A DNA stretch of 64,000 nucleotides from Flavobacterium aquicola (GCF_003385115.1 NZ_QUNI01000014.1:1-64000), one strand, 5' to 3'. Counted from the first letter of the stretch, positions 26,500-36,130 are shown. The notes: generated from the sequence alone by a model not told the origin. A program made the numbers and translations.

Positions 26500-28020
26500 A
26501 TGGAAAAAAGAAAAATTGAAATAATGGATACGACGCTTCGAGATGGTGAACAGACCTCGGGAGTATCCTTTTCGGCTGCAGAAAAATTAACCATTGCGCA
26601 ATTATTGCTTGAAGAATTACATATTGACCGTATTGAAATTGCATCGGCTCGTGTGAGTGAAGGTGAATTTCAAGGAGTAAAAGGGATTATGTCATGGGCC
26701 TCGGAAAAAGGCTATACTGACCGTATTGAAGTATTGGCTTTTGTAGATGGAGGCGTTTCTATCGAATGGATGAAAAAAGCGGGTGCTAAAGTTCAAAATT
26801 TATTGACTAAAGGTTCATTAAACCATTTGACGCATCAACTAAAAAAAACACCAGAACAACATTTTGCCGAAATTGCACAATCTATTGCTTTGGCAAATGA
26901 AAACGGAATCGCTACCAATGTATATCTTGAAGATTGGAGTAATGGTATGCGTAATTCTCCTGAATATGTTTTTCAATACTTGGATTTTTTAGCTACTCAA
27001 CCTATTAAAAGAATATTGTTACCCGATACATTAGGAGTTTTGATTCCATCGGATACCTTTGAATTTATATCAAAAATAACAGCAAAATACCCAACTATAC
27101 ACTTTGATTTCCATGCACACAACGATTACGATTTGAGCGTTGCCAATGTGATGGAGGCCGTAAGAGCAGGTATTAACGGATTACACGTTACGGTAAACGG
27201 AATGGGAGAACGCGCTGGAAATGCCCCTCTCGAAAGTACAGTTGCCGTGATTAATGATTTTATGCCTCAGGTAAAAATTAATATCAAGGAATCTTCTTTA
27301 TATTCGGTAAGTAAACTTGTTGAGACTTTTACAGGTTACAGAATTCCTGCCAACAAACCAATCGTTGGTGATAACGTTTTTACACAAACTGCTGGAATTC
27401 ATGCGGATGGTGATAACAAAAACAATTTGTATTTTAATGATCTGCTTCCAGAGCGTTTTGGAAGAAAACGTAAATATGCTTTAGGTAAAACATCTGGCAA
27501 AGCGAATATTGAAAAAAATCTGCAGGAATTAGGATTGAAACTAAACCCTGAAGATTTAAAGCTAGTTACCCAAAGAATAATCGAATTGGGTGACAAAAAA
27601 GAAACGGTTACGAAAGAAGATTTACCATATATCATTTCTGATGTTTTGGACAGCCAAACGTATGAAGAAAAAATTGTAGTGGAATCCTATTTATTATCTC
27701 ATGCCAAAGGATTGCGCCCTTCAACAACACTCTGCCTAAAAATTGACGGTGAAGTTTTTGAAGAAAGTGCACAAGGTGATGGTCAGTTTGATGCTTTTAT
27801 GAATGCTCTTTCGAAAATATATAAAGGCAGAAAAATGACTCTGCCAAAACTGATCGATTATGTAGTTCGCATACCTCCAGGAAGCAGCTCGGACGCTTTG
27901 TGCGAAACGATTATCACTTGGACAGACAACGAAAAGAAATTCAAGACAAGAGGATTGGATTCAGACCAGACAGTCGCTGCAATCATTGCAACACAAAAAA
28001 TGCTGAATGTAATTCATTAA
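26500..28020 (+). CDS. leuA: 2-isopropylmalate synthase family (LeuA, or citramalate synthase)
   Basis: This 506-residue protein begins with IEIMDTTLRDGEQTSG and has the HMGL-like TIM barrel with DFHAHNDYDLSV and GMGERAGNAPLE, then a C-terminal LeuA regulatory (dimer) domain from about 385. Condensation of acetyl-CoA with 2-oxoisovalerate starts leucine synthesis. The GVSFS variant after LRDGEQT is also seen in citramalate synthases, so pyruvate as substrate cannot be excluded, but proximity to leuB favours LeuA. The ATG at 26500 was chosen since the upstream TTG extension is not conserved-looking. Confidence 0.85.
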   Translation: MEKRKIEIMDTTLRDGEQTSGVSFSAAEKLTIAQLLLEELHIDRIEIASARVSEGEFQGVKGIMSWASEKGYTDRIEVLAFVDGGVSIEWMKKAGAKVQNLLTKGSLNHLTHQLKKTPEQHFAEIAQSIALANENGIATNVYLEDWSNGMRNSPEYVFQYLDFLATQPIKRILLPDTLGVLIPSDTFEFISKITAKYPTIHFDFHAHNDYDLSVANVMEAVRAGINGLHVTVNGMGERAGNAPLESTVAVINDFMPQVKINIKESSLYSVSKLVETFTGYRIPANKPIVGDNVFTQTAGIHADGDNKNNLYFNDLLPERFGRKRKYALGKTSGKANIEKNLQELGLKLNPEDLKLVTQRIIELGDKKETVTKEDLPYIISDVLDSQTYEEKIVVESYLLSHAKGLRPSTTLCLKIDGEVFEESAQGDGQFDAFMNALSKIYKGRKMTLPKLIDYVVRIPPGSSSDALCETIITWTDNEKKFKTRGLDSDQTVAAIIATQKMLNVIH

Positions 28021-28179
28021 AAAAAGTTACTACGATTCTAAGTTGCTAAGTCACTAAGTTTTTTTTAACAACAATGAATCTTAAAAACTCGGAAACATAA
28101 AAATAATTTAAAAAGAGTCTAAGTCGAAATCTTAGAAACTTAGATTCTTAGAAACTCATAAACTTAAAAATAAAAATCA
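28021..28179. repeat. Simple-sequence spacer between leuA and leuB
   Basis: Variants of CTAAGTTGCTAAGTCACTAAG and CTTAGAAACTTAGATTCTTAG alternate, giving loosely complementary tracts that could fold together. No open frame is present. Confidence 0.5.
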
Positions 28180-29241
28180 ATGAAATTCAACATTGCCCTT
28201 TTAGCCGGAGACGGAATCGGACCAGAAGTAGTTAACGAAGCAGTTAAAGTATCTGATGCTATTGCTAAAAAATTCAACCATGAAATCACTTGGACTCCTG
28301 CGCTTACTGGAGCTTGTGCAATTGATGCAGTTGGAGTGCCTTACCCAGACGAAACTCATGAGGTTTGTATGGCTGCCGATGCTGTTCTTTTTGGAGCTAT
28401 CGGACACCCAAAATATGATAACGATCCAAGCGCGCCAGTTAGACCTGAACAAGGTTTATTGTTAATGCGTAAAAAATTAGGTTTGTTTGCAAATGTGCGT
28501 CCAACTTTTACTTTCCCTTCTCTGATTGACAATTCTCCATTGAAAAGAGAAAGAATCGAAGGAACTGATTTGGTTTTCTTAAGAGAATTAACTGGAGGAA
28601 TCTACTTTGGTGAAAAAGGAAGAAAAGATGGTGGAGAAACTGCATTTGACAACTGTGTATACACTAGAGCCGAAGTACAGCGTTTAGCTAAAAAAGGTTT
28701 TGAATTAGCTATGACACGTTCTAAAAAATTGTGTTGTGTAGACAAAGCAAACGTTTTGGAAACTTCACGTTTGTGGAGAGAAACAGTACAGGCAATGGAA
28801 AAAGATTATCCAGAAGTTACTGTTTCTTACGAATTCGTTGATGCTGTTGCTATGCGTTTGGTTCAATGGCCAAACTCTTATGATGTATTGATTACTGAAA
28901 ATTTATTTGGAGATATCTTAACAGATGAAGCTTCTGTAATTTCAGGTTCTATGGGATTAATGCCGTCTGCATCTGTTGGAGAACATACTTCACTTTATGA
29001 GCCAATTCACGGTTCTTACCCACAAGCAACTGGATTGAATATTGCAAATCCATTGGCAACTGTTTTATCTGCTGCTATGATGTTTGAAGATGCTTTTGGA
29101 TTAAAAGACGAAGCAGAAGCTATCAGAGCTGTTGTAAACAAATCATTAGAGCAGGGAATTGTTACTGAAGATTTAGCTGGAAAAGGTGCAAAAGCTTATT
29201 CTACAAGCGAAGTTGGTGACTGGTTAGTTGCTAATTTGTAA
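28180..29241 (+). CDS. leuB: 3-isopropylmalate dehydrogenase
   Basis: This 353-residue NAD-dependent decarboxylating dehydrogenase has LLAGDGIGPEV at the N-terminus, LLMRKKLGLFANVRP (substrate site), ELTGGIYFGEKG, and the metal-binding DILTDEASVISGSMG. It catalyses the third step of leucine synthesis. Length and motifs are normal. A terminator lies at 29309-29345. Confidence 0.97.
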   Translation: MKFNIALLAGDGIGPEVVNEAVKVSDAIAKKFNHEITWTPALTGACAIDAVGVPYPDETHEVCMAADAVLFGAIGHPKYDNDPSAPVRPEQGLLLMRKKLGLFANVRPTFTFPSLIDNSPLKRERIEGTDLVFLRELTGGIYFGEKGRKDGGETAFDNCVYTRAEVQRLAKKGFELAMTRSKKLCCVDKANVLETSRLWRETVQAMEKDYPEVTVSYEFVDAVAMRLVQWPNSYDVLITENLFGDILTDEASVISGSMGLMPSASVGEHTSLYEPIHGSYPQATGLNIANPLATVLSAAMMFEDAFGLKDEAEAIRAVVNKSLEQGIVTEDLAGKGAKAYSTSEVGDWLVANL

Positions 29242-29255
29242 AAATATAATTTGCG

Positions 29256-29282
29256 TAGAGACGTTGCAATGTAACGTCTCTA
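29256..29282. repeat. Inverted repeat TAGAGACGTT/AACGTCTCTA
   Basis: A perfect 10-bp stem with 7-nt loop GCAATGT stands before the leuB terminator. No T-run follows, so it is not itself a terminator. Similar GTAGAGACG palindromes recur in many bacterial genomes. Confidence 0.5.
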
Positions 29283-29308
29283 TCGTATCAATCCAAAATG
29301 AATTATAA

Positions 29309-29345
29309 CAAAAAAGGTGTCAATTTACATTGACACCTTTTTTTA
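29309..29345. terminator. Bidirectional terminator between leuB and the RRM gene
   Basis: AAAAAGGTGTCAA/TTGACACCTTTTT is a perfect stem with A- and T-runs on both sides, between converging genes. Confidence 0.85.
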
Positions 29346-29362
29346 TATGATTGAAAAAAATA

Positions 29363-29716
29363 TTAATATCTTCCTCTGTCTCCACCGCCACGGTTATCTC
29401 CACCACGGTTGTTTCCGTAACCTCCGCGAGAATCACCGCCACGGTTGTTGTTAAAACTTCTTCTTTCGCCTTCTGGTTTTGGCTCAGATTTATTTACAAC
29501 AATTGCACGTCCTTGAACAGTAGCTCCGTTCAACTCGTCAATTGCTTTTTGAGCTTCCGCATCATTTGGCATTTCAACAAAACCAAAACCTTTACTTCTT
29601 CCTGTAAATTTATCAGTAATGATTTTAACTGAATCAACTGCTCCGTATGCCTCGAAAGACTCTCTTAAATCTGCTTCCTCAATACTGAATGGAAGGCTTC
29701 CAACAAAAATATTCAT
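29363..29716 (-). CDS. RNA-binding protein with RRM domain and Gly-rich tail
   Basis: This 117-residue protein has one RNA recognition motif (1 to about 78), with RNP2 IFVGSLPF and RNP1 KGFGFVEM. A low-complexity tail of NRGGD/RGG units (about 88-117) follows. Such bacterial RRM proteins bind single-stranded RNA, and some are cold-shock induced. The RGG tail can add nonspecific RNA affinity. It is monocistronic with a -7 element at 29742-29749. Confidence 0.93.
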   Translation of the reverse strand: MNIFVGSLPFSIEEADLRESFEAYGAVDSVKIITDKFTGRSKGFGFVEMPNDAEAQKAIDELNGATVQGRAIVVNKSEPKPEGERRSFNNNRGGDSRGGYGNNRGGDNRGGGDRGRY

Positions 29717-29741
29717 ATGTACTTATTTATAATAATTGAAA

Positions 29742-29749
29742 CAAATGTA
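29742..29749 (-). promoter_or_regulatory. -7 promoter element (TAcaTTTG) of the RRM gene
   Basis: CAAATGTA on the plus strand, 25 bp upstream of the ATG. Confidence 0.6.
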
Positions 29750-29999
29750 CTGTATTTTTTTTCTAATCCACTATAAATTAGCTTATTTATCAGATATTTT
29801 AAGAAAACGCTTTATTTTGTTGTGTTGTTCAAATAATCTCAAATCTCCCCTTCATGTTGTTTATTAATTTCAGAATTACCAGAAACACAATCTCCTAAAC
29901 ATAATGAAGTAACCTTATAAACTAAGTTTTAGATTTTTATATCTCTATTTATTTAACATTACAATCGAGAAAAACATCAGCTAAAATGTTTTTGAAGAA

Positions 30000-30476
30000 C
30001 TATTTTTCAATTGTAATAGGCACTTTATAAAAAATACCTTTTTTAAAATTTACATTAGGTTTGGCCAAAGGATCCTCTGATTCATTTTTAGCATTAAACA
30101 TAAATTCTCCTGTGATGGTATGATTTACTGCGTCCAATTCTGTAATCACAATTTGACCATCACCAATATTTTCGCCAGTAGAAAAATCAGTAACAATATC
30201 CCCTTCTTTTTCTGCTAAAGTGGCCCTATTTACATCATCATCTCCTAACAGATATGTTTTAACTGCTGTACTTTGAGTTTTTAAAGTTAAAATATCGTTT
30301 TTTTGAAAAGCCTCTATCACTAAAGAACCATCAGGAGCCTGAACTGCTGTGAATAAAGTGGCTTTCCAAAGCACATTCTCTTTTAATCCTTGAACAGCGG
30401 GATTATTAAACTTCACTTCATCTTCACAAGATGTCATAACTAATAAGAGTACTATAACCGAAAAAATTCTATTCAT
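30000..30476 (-). CDS. Small lipoprotein of unknown function
   Basis: This 158-residue protein has lipobox VMTSC (Cys17) then EDEV. The mature beta-rich domain (GSLVIEAF, ILTLKTQ, KTYLLGDDDVN, GQIVITELDAVNHTITGEF) has the pattern of DUF6252-type flavobacterial lipoproteins: a strand alphabet ending in an ITGEF-like segment. That family name is a tentative reading. It is a single gene with a promoter at 30496-30503. Confidence 0.75.
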   Translation of the reverse strand: MNRIFSVIVLLLVMTSCEDEVKFNNPAVQGLKENVLWKATLFTAVQAPDGSLVIEAFQKNDILTLKTQSTAVKTYLLGDDDVNRATLAEKEGDIVTDFSTGENIGDGQIVITELDAVNHTITGEFMFNAKNESEDPLAKPNVNFKKGIFYKVPITIEK

Positions 30477-30495
30477 ATATTTTAATTTTGAATTA

Positions 30496-30503
30496 CAAAT
30501 ATA
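30496..30503 (-). promoter_or_regulatory. -7 promoter element (TAtaTTTG) of the small lipoprotein gene
   Basis: CAAATATA on the plus strand, 19 bp upstream of the ATG. Confidence 0.6.
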
Positions 30504-30614
30504 ATTGATTATGCATACATAAGGATATTTTCTTATGCAAATTGATGTCAGATGGAGCTAATAAACTATTACTCATTAAAATAATAAACTTTTAGATTGT
30601 TTCAATAAAAGATG

Positions 30615-30622
30615 TATCTTTG
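30615..30622 (+). promoter_or_regulatory. -7 promoter element (TAtcTTTG) of rpsP
   Basis: TATCTTTG followed by CACCC lies 49 bp upstream of the rpsP ATG. A TTG at 30597-30599 is a possible -33 element. The same CTTTGCAC core precedes the small gene at 46488. Confidence 0.65.
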
Positions 30623-30671
30623 CACCCTTAATTAATCGAGGTCGAGTACCTCAAAATTTAATCATACGATT

Positions 30672-31229
30672 ATGTCAGTAAAAATTAGATTACAAAGACA
30701 CGGTAAAAAACAAAAACCGTTTTACTGGGTTGTAGCAGCTGATGCTCGCTCAAAAAGAGATGGTAAATACCTAGAAAAAATTGGTACTTACAATCCAAAC
30801 ACAAACCCTGCAACTATCGAATTAAACTTGGATAGCGCAGTAAAATGGTTGCACAATGGTGCACAGCCAACTGATACAGCAAAAGCGATTCTTTCTTACA
30901 AAGGAGCTTTATTGAAACACCACCTTGATGGAGGTATTCGTAAAGGTGCTTTAACTCAAGAACAAGCTGATGCAAAATTAGCTGCTTGGTTAGAGGCTAA
31001 AGCTGGTAAAGTTGATGCTAAAAAAGAAGGTTTAACTAAAGCACAAGCTGATGTTAAAGCTAAAGCTTTGAAAGCGGAACAAGCTGTAAATGCAAAACGT
31101 TTAGCTGATGCTGCTCAAGCTGAAGCTGATGCTATTGCTGCTGCAACTCCTGCTGTTGAAGAAGAAGTTGTTGCTGAAGCTGAAGAAGCTCCTGCTGCAG
31201 AAGAAAATAACGAAGCAACTGAAGCATAA
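30672..31229 (+). CDS. rpsP: 30S ribosomal protein S16 with long acidic tail
   Basis: This 185-residue protein is about twice the usual 80-90 residues. The N-terminal S16 core (1 to about 85) has VKIRLQRHGKKQKPFYWVV and GTYNPNTNPATIELN. The rest is a helical Ala/Lys then Ala/Glu-rich extension ending in EENNEATEA. S16 helps assemble the 30S body. The tail is known in Bacteroidota, with unclear function. rimM starts 15 bp downstream, the usual rpsP-rimM pairing. Confidence 0.97.
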   Translation: MSVKIRLQRHGKKQKPFYWVVAADARSKRDGKYLEKIGTYNPNTNPATIELNLDSAVKWLHNGAQPTDTAKAILSYKGALLKHHLDGGIRKGALTQEQADAKLAAWLEAKAGKVDAKKEGLTKAQADVKAKALKAEQAVNAKRLADAAQAEADAIAAATPAVEEEVVAEAEEAPAAEENNEATEA

Positions 31230-31244
31230 TTTTAGCAGGCAACG

Positions 31245-31769
31245 ATGCGTAAAGAAGATTGTTTCTATTTAGGCAAAATTGCCAAAAAATTTAGTTTCAA
31301 AGGGGAAGTCTTAGCCTATTTAGACACAGACGAACCTGAGTTATACGAAAACTTGGAATCAGTGTTTGTTGAATGCAACAAACACTTGGTTCCTTTTTTT
31401 ATTGAAAATAGTTCTCTTCACAAAAACGATTTTCTTCGCATTCGTTTTGAAGATGTAAATACAGAAGAAGAAGCCGATGCTTTATTAGGCAGCGACTTAT
31501 ATCTTCCATTAAAAATGCTGCCTAAACTTACAGGCAACAAATTCTACTTTCACGAAGTAATCGGCTTTGAAGTAGAAGACAAACGTCTAGGATATGTTGG
31601 AGAAATCCAGTCAATCAATGACACCACTGCTCAGCCTCTTTTTGAAGTTCTTAAAGGAGATGCCGAAATCCTGATCCCAATGATTGATCATTTCCTAGTT
31701 AAAATTGACCGAGAAAATAAAAAAGTCATCATGGATTTACCAGAAGGTCTAATTGAAATGTATCTTTAG
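31245..31769 (+). CDS. rimM: 16S rRNA processing protein RimM
   Basis: This 174-residue protein has an N-terminal RimM beta-barrel (YLGKIAKKFSFKGEV, LYLPLKMLPKL) and a C-terminal PRC-barrel with VIGFEVEDKRLGYVG and ILIPMIDHFLVKID. It binds S19 and aids maturation of the 30S head. It is the second gene of the rpsP operon and the methyltransferase gene follows after 53 bp. Confidence 0.95.
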   Translation: MRKEDCFYLGKIAKKFSFKGEVLAYLDTDEPELYENLESVFVECNKHLVPFFIENSSLHKNDFLRIRFEDVNTEEEADALLGSDLYLPLKMLPKLTGNKFYFHEVIGFEVEDKRLGYVGEIQSINDTTAQPLFEVLKGDAEILIPMIDHFLVKIDRENKKVIMDLPEGLIEMYL

Positions 31770-31822
31770 AAAATTTAATCGATAATTTGTTTAATCGGTT
31801 AATCAATAAATCTAAACTCTTT

Positions 31823-32536
31823 ATGTCCAAATTCCAATTCAAACAATTTTCTGTCGAACAAGACCGATGTGCAATGAAAATTGGAACTGACGGTGTTTTA
31901 TTAGGCGCCTGGACCCCCATTGATAATAATCCTTTCAGTATTCTGGACATTGGAACCGGAACTGGAATTATAGCTTTGATACTTGCGCAGAGAAGTGATG
32001 CCCAGCAAATTGATGCTCTGGAAATTGATGAAGAAGCTTATGAACAAGCTACTGATAATTTTGAAAATTCACCTTGGAATGACCGTCTGTTTTGTTTCCA
32101 CGCTGGTTTAGATGAATTCGTTGAAGAACCAGAAGATGAATACGATTTAATTATTTCCAATCCTCCTTTTTACAGTGAAGATTACAAATCAAATGATGAT
32201 CAACGAGATTTAGCCCGTTTTCAAGACGCTATGCCTTTTGAAGAATTAATTGAAGCCGCAGACTTATTACTTTCTGAAAACGGAATTTTCTCTGTTATAA
32301 TTCCCTTTAAAGAAGAAGAAAAATTCTTGGCTCTTGCCAAAGAAAACGAATTATATCCTATAAAAATTACCCGAGTTAAAGGTACTGCTGCTACTGAAAT
32401 CAAACGCAGCCTATTGGCCTTTAGCCGTAATGAAATTGACCATTTTCCAGTTGAGGAATTAATTATCGAAACAGCAAGACATATTTATACTTCAGAATAT
32501 ATAAAACTTACTAAGGAGTTTTATATAAAAATGTAA
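31823..32536 (+). CDS. trmN6: tRNA1(Val) adenine-37 N6-methyltransferase (TrmN6/YfiC)
   Basis: This 237-residue class I methyltransferase starts MSKFQFKQFSVEQDRCAMK and has motif I ILDIGTGTGIIAL and the amino-methylating NPPF motif in LIISNPPFYSED. FKQF...CAMKIGTDG is the N-terminal family signature. It methylates N6 of A37 in tRNA-Val. The start at 31823 replaces an upstream TTG that would add 12 unconserved residues. It sits downstream of rimM and probably shares its transcript. Confidence 0.88.
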   Translation: MSKFQFKQFSVEQDRCAMKIGTDGVLLGAWTPIDNNPFSILDIGTGTGIIALILAQRSDAQQIDALEIDEEAYEQATDNFENSPWNDRLFCFHAGLDEFVEEPEDEYDLIISNPPFYSEDYKSNDDQRDLARFQDAMPFEELIEAADLLLSENGIFSVIIPFKEEEKFLALAKENELYPIKITRVKGTAATEIKRSLLAFSRNEIDHFPVEELIIETARHIYTSEYIKLTKEFYIKM

Positions 32537-32807
32537 TGTTGAATTCAATTTTCAAATAAAAAATCAATTTTACTGCTTAACAATTAAAAAAAGCAGGTGA
32601 TTTATAGAATAAATCTTCTTAAAAAAAGACATTCCTTCCTTTTTTTTTCGCATTAAAACTTAAAATTATCATAAATAAATATTAAATTTGATTTGAATCA
32701 GAAATAAATATGATTCTAAACAATTGAAAGCCAATCCTTATTTAATTAATACTAAGCGGCTACATTGCAAATATTGATATTAGAAGATCTTTTTTAAGTT
32801 AAAAATT

Positions 32808-34214
32808 ATGAAAAACCAATTAACCCTCATTTTCTTATTTTTATTTTCATTAAATACATTAGGTCAAAGCCCGACTATTTCCAACAAAAACTTTTCTCTT
32901 GGAAGTTATGGCCGAGCAGGAATAGCAAAATCACTCGGAGCGGCAAACACTGATTTTCCACAATCACTAAATTTAAATGGAATGGGCTCTATTGGAGGAC
33001 GTTTCGAAGAGAACGATTATTTTGAATTAGTCACGGCATTACATTTTGATCCAGCGATTGCAGGACAGGAAAAGACTAAGATCAATGTACAAGCCCGTTT
33101 TTCCTTCTACACTACTCAAGGTCAATTAATAGGCAATGTTTCCAATAAAGCAATTGGAGGAATTACAACTGCTTTACCCGAAGTATATGCAGAAGCCAAT
33201 AATATAATGGGGAGTGATTGGAGCGTGTGGATAGGAGCAAGACTAAACCGTGGTGATGACATTCATATTATTGATCATTACTATTTTGATGACCATTCTG
33301 GACAAGGAGTTGGAATAAAATATAAAAACACACAATTTTCACAGATTTTCACAGGATCAATAGACACCACATCTACTTTACCTCCCAACTTTTACCTAAA
33401 TATTGTAAACGGCACTCCTACCTTAGGATTACGAAATAGATATGTTTCTATATTAGAGCACAAAATAATAATCAAGGAAGGATACATTAAATTACTTGCT
33501 GAATATCAGCGTCTTCCATCAGGAACAGCGCAAGATGCTGATACTTTTTATAATTATCCCGCCGACAACGGTTATGTAGTTGGAGCAAAATATTTAAAGA
33601 ACTTCAACTCTAAAATACCTGGCTCTTTTAATGCAATAAGCGCACGTTATGGAACTGGTATCGCAAATGGCGGTGATGGAGGAAGCAGCCGAACCTATGT
33701 CACATATGGAGCTCCCAACATCGAGACTAATAGTTTCAAGAAAGCTTACTCCATGGCTCTAACTGAAACTTTTTTACTCAATATCAATAAAAATTATTCA
33801 CTAAACGGTTATGCAATTTATACAAAAAGCCGAGGAGCCAGCGATAGTTTAAATAAAGCTCCAGATTATTTGGGTAAACAATTACTGTTTAATCGCAAAC
33901 AGGATATAGCTGTCGGAGCGAGAGGAACCTGGTTCATTAAAGACTGGCTGCATTTGCTTCATGAATTTGATCTGGCATGGAGAAAAGATGGAACGCAGGA
34001 ATTTGGCCAGATGACCAAATTTACTATTGCCCCAACTTTTGTTCCTACTGCTATTAGAGATGTTTGGGCAAGACCACACTTTAGAATAGTGTACAGCGTG
34101 GCTCATTATAATAAATTTGCAGCAGACAATCTTTACTCTCCCTACCTCGCTCAAAGCGGAACCAAGGATTGGGGGCAATATTTGGGTGCAAAAGTAGAAT
34201 GGTGGCTTTGGTAA
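32808..34214 (+). CDS. Maltoporin-like carbohydrate porin
   Basis: This 468-residue exported outer-membrane protein has signal peptide 1 to about 19. Its layout resembles LamB: GSYGRAGI near the start, GGRFEENDYFEL, a central WIGARLNRGDDIHIIDHYYFD followed by GQGVGIK, and a barrel closing in GAKVEWWLW. It probably lets sugars cross the outer membrane. There are no maltose genes nearby, so the ligand is unknown. It is monocistronic with a bidirectional terminator after it. Confidence 0.8.
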   Translation: MKNQLTLIFLFLFSLNTLGQSPTISNKNFSLGSYGRAGIAKSLGAANTDFPQSLNLNGMGSIGGRFEENDYFELVTALHFDPAIAGQEKTKINVQARFSFYTTQGQLIGNVSNKAIGGITTALPEVYAEANNIMGSDWSVWIGARLNRGDDIHIIDHYYFDDHSGQGVGIKYKNTQFSQIFTGSIDTTSTLPPNFYLNIVNGTPTLGLRNRYVSILEHKIIIKEGYIKLLAEYQRLPSGTAQDADTFYNYPADNGYVVGAKYLKNFNSKIPGSFNAISARYGTGIANGGDGGSSRTYVTYGAPNIETNSFKKAYSMALTETFLLNINKNYSLNGYAIYTKSRGASDSLNKAPDYLGKQLLFNRKQDIAVGARGTWFIKDWLHLLHEFDLAWRKDGTQEFGQMTKFTIAPTFVPTAIRDVWARPHFRIVYSVAHYNKFAADNLYSPYLAQSGTKDWGQYLGAKVEWWLW

Positions 34215-34215
34215 T

Positions 34216-34270
34216 AAAAAAAGTTCCAGTAATTTGTGATTTAAAATCACTTGTTACTGGAACTTTTATT
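34216..34270. terminator. Bidirectional terminator after the porin
   Basis: AAAGTTCCAGTAA/TTACTGGAACTTT stem with inner GTGATTT/AAATCAC pairing has A- and T-runs on both sides. Confidence 0.85.
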
Positions 34271-34291
34271 TAAACTAATTTGTAAAGGGTT

Positions 34292-34678
34292 TTATTTTGA
34301 TATGCAATAGGTATTTTCCGGATCTACATCTCCATCTGGAAAATTTTTAGCATGAAAAGTTCTTTTTACAGTAATGCAGTCACCGTCAATACTAATAATT
34401 GTCATTACAATTTTATCTCCGACCTCCATCTGTGACTCTACAAGTTTTTTAGTACAGGTAACTTCATATTCACAGTCGCTTAGCCATTTTAAGCTCCAAA
34501 CCAGCTGAAGAACTCCATTGTCGTAACTTTCTTGAGTTGCGCCTTTAATCACAAAAGTTTTTTTAGGGTAATCTGGATTATACGCTTTGATATTTTTAAG
34601 CTTGCTGCAATCCAATATTTGAGAGTATCCTATTGATCCTGCAAATAATAATAAAATAAGGGTAATTTTTTTTTTCAT
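34292..34678 (-). CDS. Small secreted protein of unknown function
   Basis: This 128-residue protein has a signal peptide ending near GYSQ. The mature part contains five cysteines (CSKL, DCEYEVTC, GDCITVK and CISK), which could form disulfides in the periplasm. No family is recognised. It converges on the porin and has no obvious partner. Confidence 0.65.
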   Translation of the reverse strand: MKKKITLILLLFAGSIGYSQILDCSKLKNIKAYNPDYPKKTFVIKGATQESYDNGVLQLVWSLKWLSDCEYEVTCTKKLVESQMEVGDKIVMTIISIDGDCITVKRTFHAKNFPDGDVDPENTYCISK

Positions 34679-34903
34679 AATTTTAGGTTATCTGATTTGG
34701 GGTAAAACAGTCATTTAGTAATTTAGCAATATTACAAAATTGTATTTCGCTATCCAATATTTATGAACCTCTTTTGATATAGATTTGTAAAATATTATTT
34801 GATAGGCTCAAAATCGTTTTCTTTACTTTATGAACATTAGCTCAGGTCAAATAAAAAATTATTTTTACAACATTTTGAATTAGTTTTGTTATATTTCTTT
34901 ATG

Positions 34904-34911
34904 TAGATTTG
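34904..34911 (+). promoter_or_regulatory. -7 promoter element (TAgaTTTG) of the acyl-CoA dehydrogenase gene
   Basis: It lies 22 bp upstream of the ATG; a TTTG at 34885-34888 is a possible -33 element. Confidence 0.6.
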
Positions 34912-34933
34912 TATCAATAAAAAACACTTTATT

Positions 34934-36112
34934 ATGAGACCCGACTTATTTCAAGCCCCAGATTATTACAATCTAGATGATTTATTAAGTGAAGAACACA
35001 AACTTGTTCGCGATTCAGCAAGAGCGTGGGTTAAGCGCGAAGTTTCTCCCATCATAGAAGAATATGCTCAAAAAGCAGAATTTCCAAAACAAATAATAAA
35101 AGGACTTGGGGAAATTGGCGGTTTCGGTCCATACATACCTGTGGAATATGGCGGGGCAGGTTTAGACCAAATCTCATATGGGCTTATTATGCAGGAAATT
35201 GAACGTGGTGATTCGGGTGTTCGTTCTACCTCATCAGTGCAGTCTTCATTAGTAATGTACCCAATTTGGAAATACGGAAATGAAGAACAAAGAATAAAAT
35301 ATTTACCAAAACTAGCTACAGGAGAATTCATGGGCTGTTTTGGACTAACAGAACCCAATCACGGATCTGATCCTGGAAGTATGATTACCAATTTTAAGGA
35401 CATGGGCGACCATTTTCTCTTGAATGGTGCTAAAATGTGGATATCCAATGCTCCTTTTGCAGATATTGCAATAGTGTGGGCAAAAAATGAAGAAGGAAGA
35501 ATACATGGATTGATTGTAGAACGAGGCATGGAAGGTTTTACGACTCCAGAAACTCATAATAAATGGTCACTTCGCGCTTCTTCAACTGGCGAACTGATTT
35601 TTGACAATGTTAAAATTCCTAAAGAAAACCTGCTTCCCAATAAATCTGGTTTAGGTGCACCTCTTGGATGTTTAGATTCCGCACGTTACGGAATTGCTTG
35701 GGGGGCAATTGGAGCAGCAATGGACTGTTATGACACAGCTTTGCGATATGCAAAGGAAAGAATTCAGTTTGAAAAGCCAATAGCAGGAACACAGCTGCAG
35801 CAAAAGAAATTAGCCGAAATGATTACTGAAATCACAAAAGCCCAATTATTAACATGGAGACTTGGTGTTTTGAGAAATGAGGGCAGAGCTACAACTGCAC
35901 AGATCTCTATGGCCAAAAGAAACAATGTAGATATGGCTCTTCATATTGCACGTGAAGCCAGACAAATATTAGGTGGAATGGGAATTACTGGAGAATATTC
36001 CATCATGCGCCACATGATGAATTTAGAATCCGTAGTAACTTATGAAGGCACTCATGATATTCACTTGTTAATTACCGGAATGGATATTACTGGAATTCCA
36101 GCTTTTAAATAG
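34934..36112 (+). CDS. gcdH: Glutaryl-CoA dehydrogenase-like acyl-CoA dehydrogenase
   Basis: This 392-residue FAD enzyme has the acyl-CoA dehydrogenase fold. GCFGLTEPNHGSDPG (FAD/substrate), LRASSTGELIFD, and the C-terminal VVTYEGTHDIHLLI carry the catalytic Glu. The RSTSSVQSSLVMYPI segment is characteristic of glutaryl-CoA dehydrogenases, which convert glutaryl-CoA to crotonyl-CoA in lysine and tryptophan breakdown. The electron acceptor would be ETF. It is monocistronic with a strong terminator at 36131-36178. Confidence 0.88.
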   Translation: MRPDLFQAPDYYNLDDLLSEEHKLVRDSARAWVKREVSPIIEEYAQKAEFPKQIIKGLGEIGGFGPYIPVEYGGAGLDQISYGLIMQEIERGDSGVRSTSSVQSSLVMYPIWKYGNEEQRIKYLPKLATGEFMGCFGLTEPNHGSDPGSMITNFKDMGDHFLLNGAKMWISNAPFADIAIVWAKNEEGRIHGLIVERGMEGFTTPETHNKWSLRASSTGELIFDNVKIPKENLLPNKSGLGAPLGCLDSARYGIAWGAIGAAMDCYDTALRYAKERIQFEKPIAGTQLQQKKLAEMITEITKAQLLTWRLGVLRNEGRATTAQISMAKRNNVDMALHIAREARQILGGMGITGEYSIMRHMMNLESVVTYEGTHDIHLLITGMDITGIPAFK

Positions 36113-36130
36113 CTGGATAATAATAAGTAT

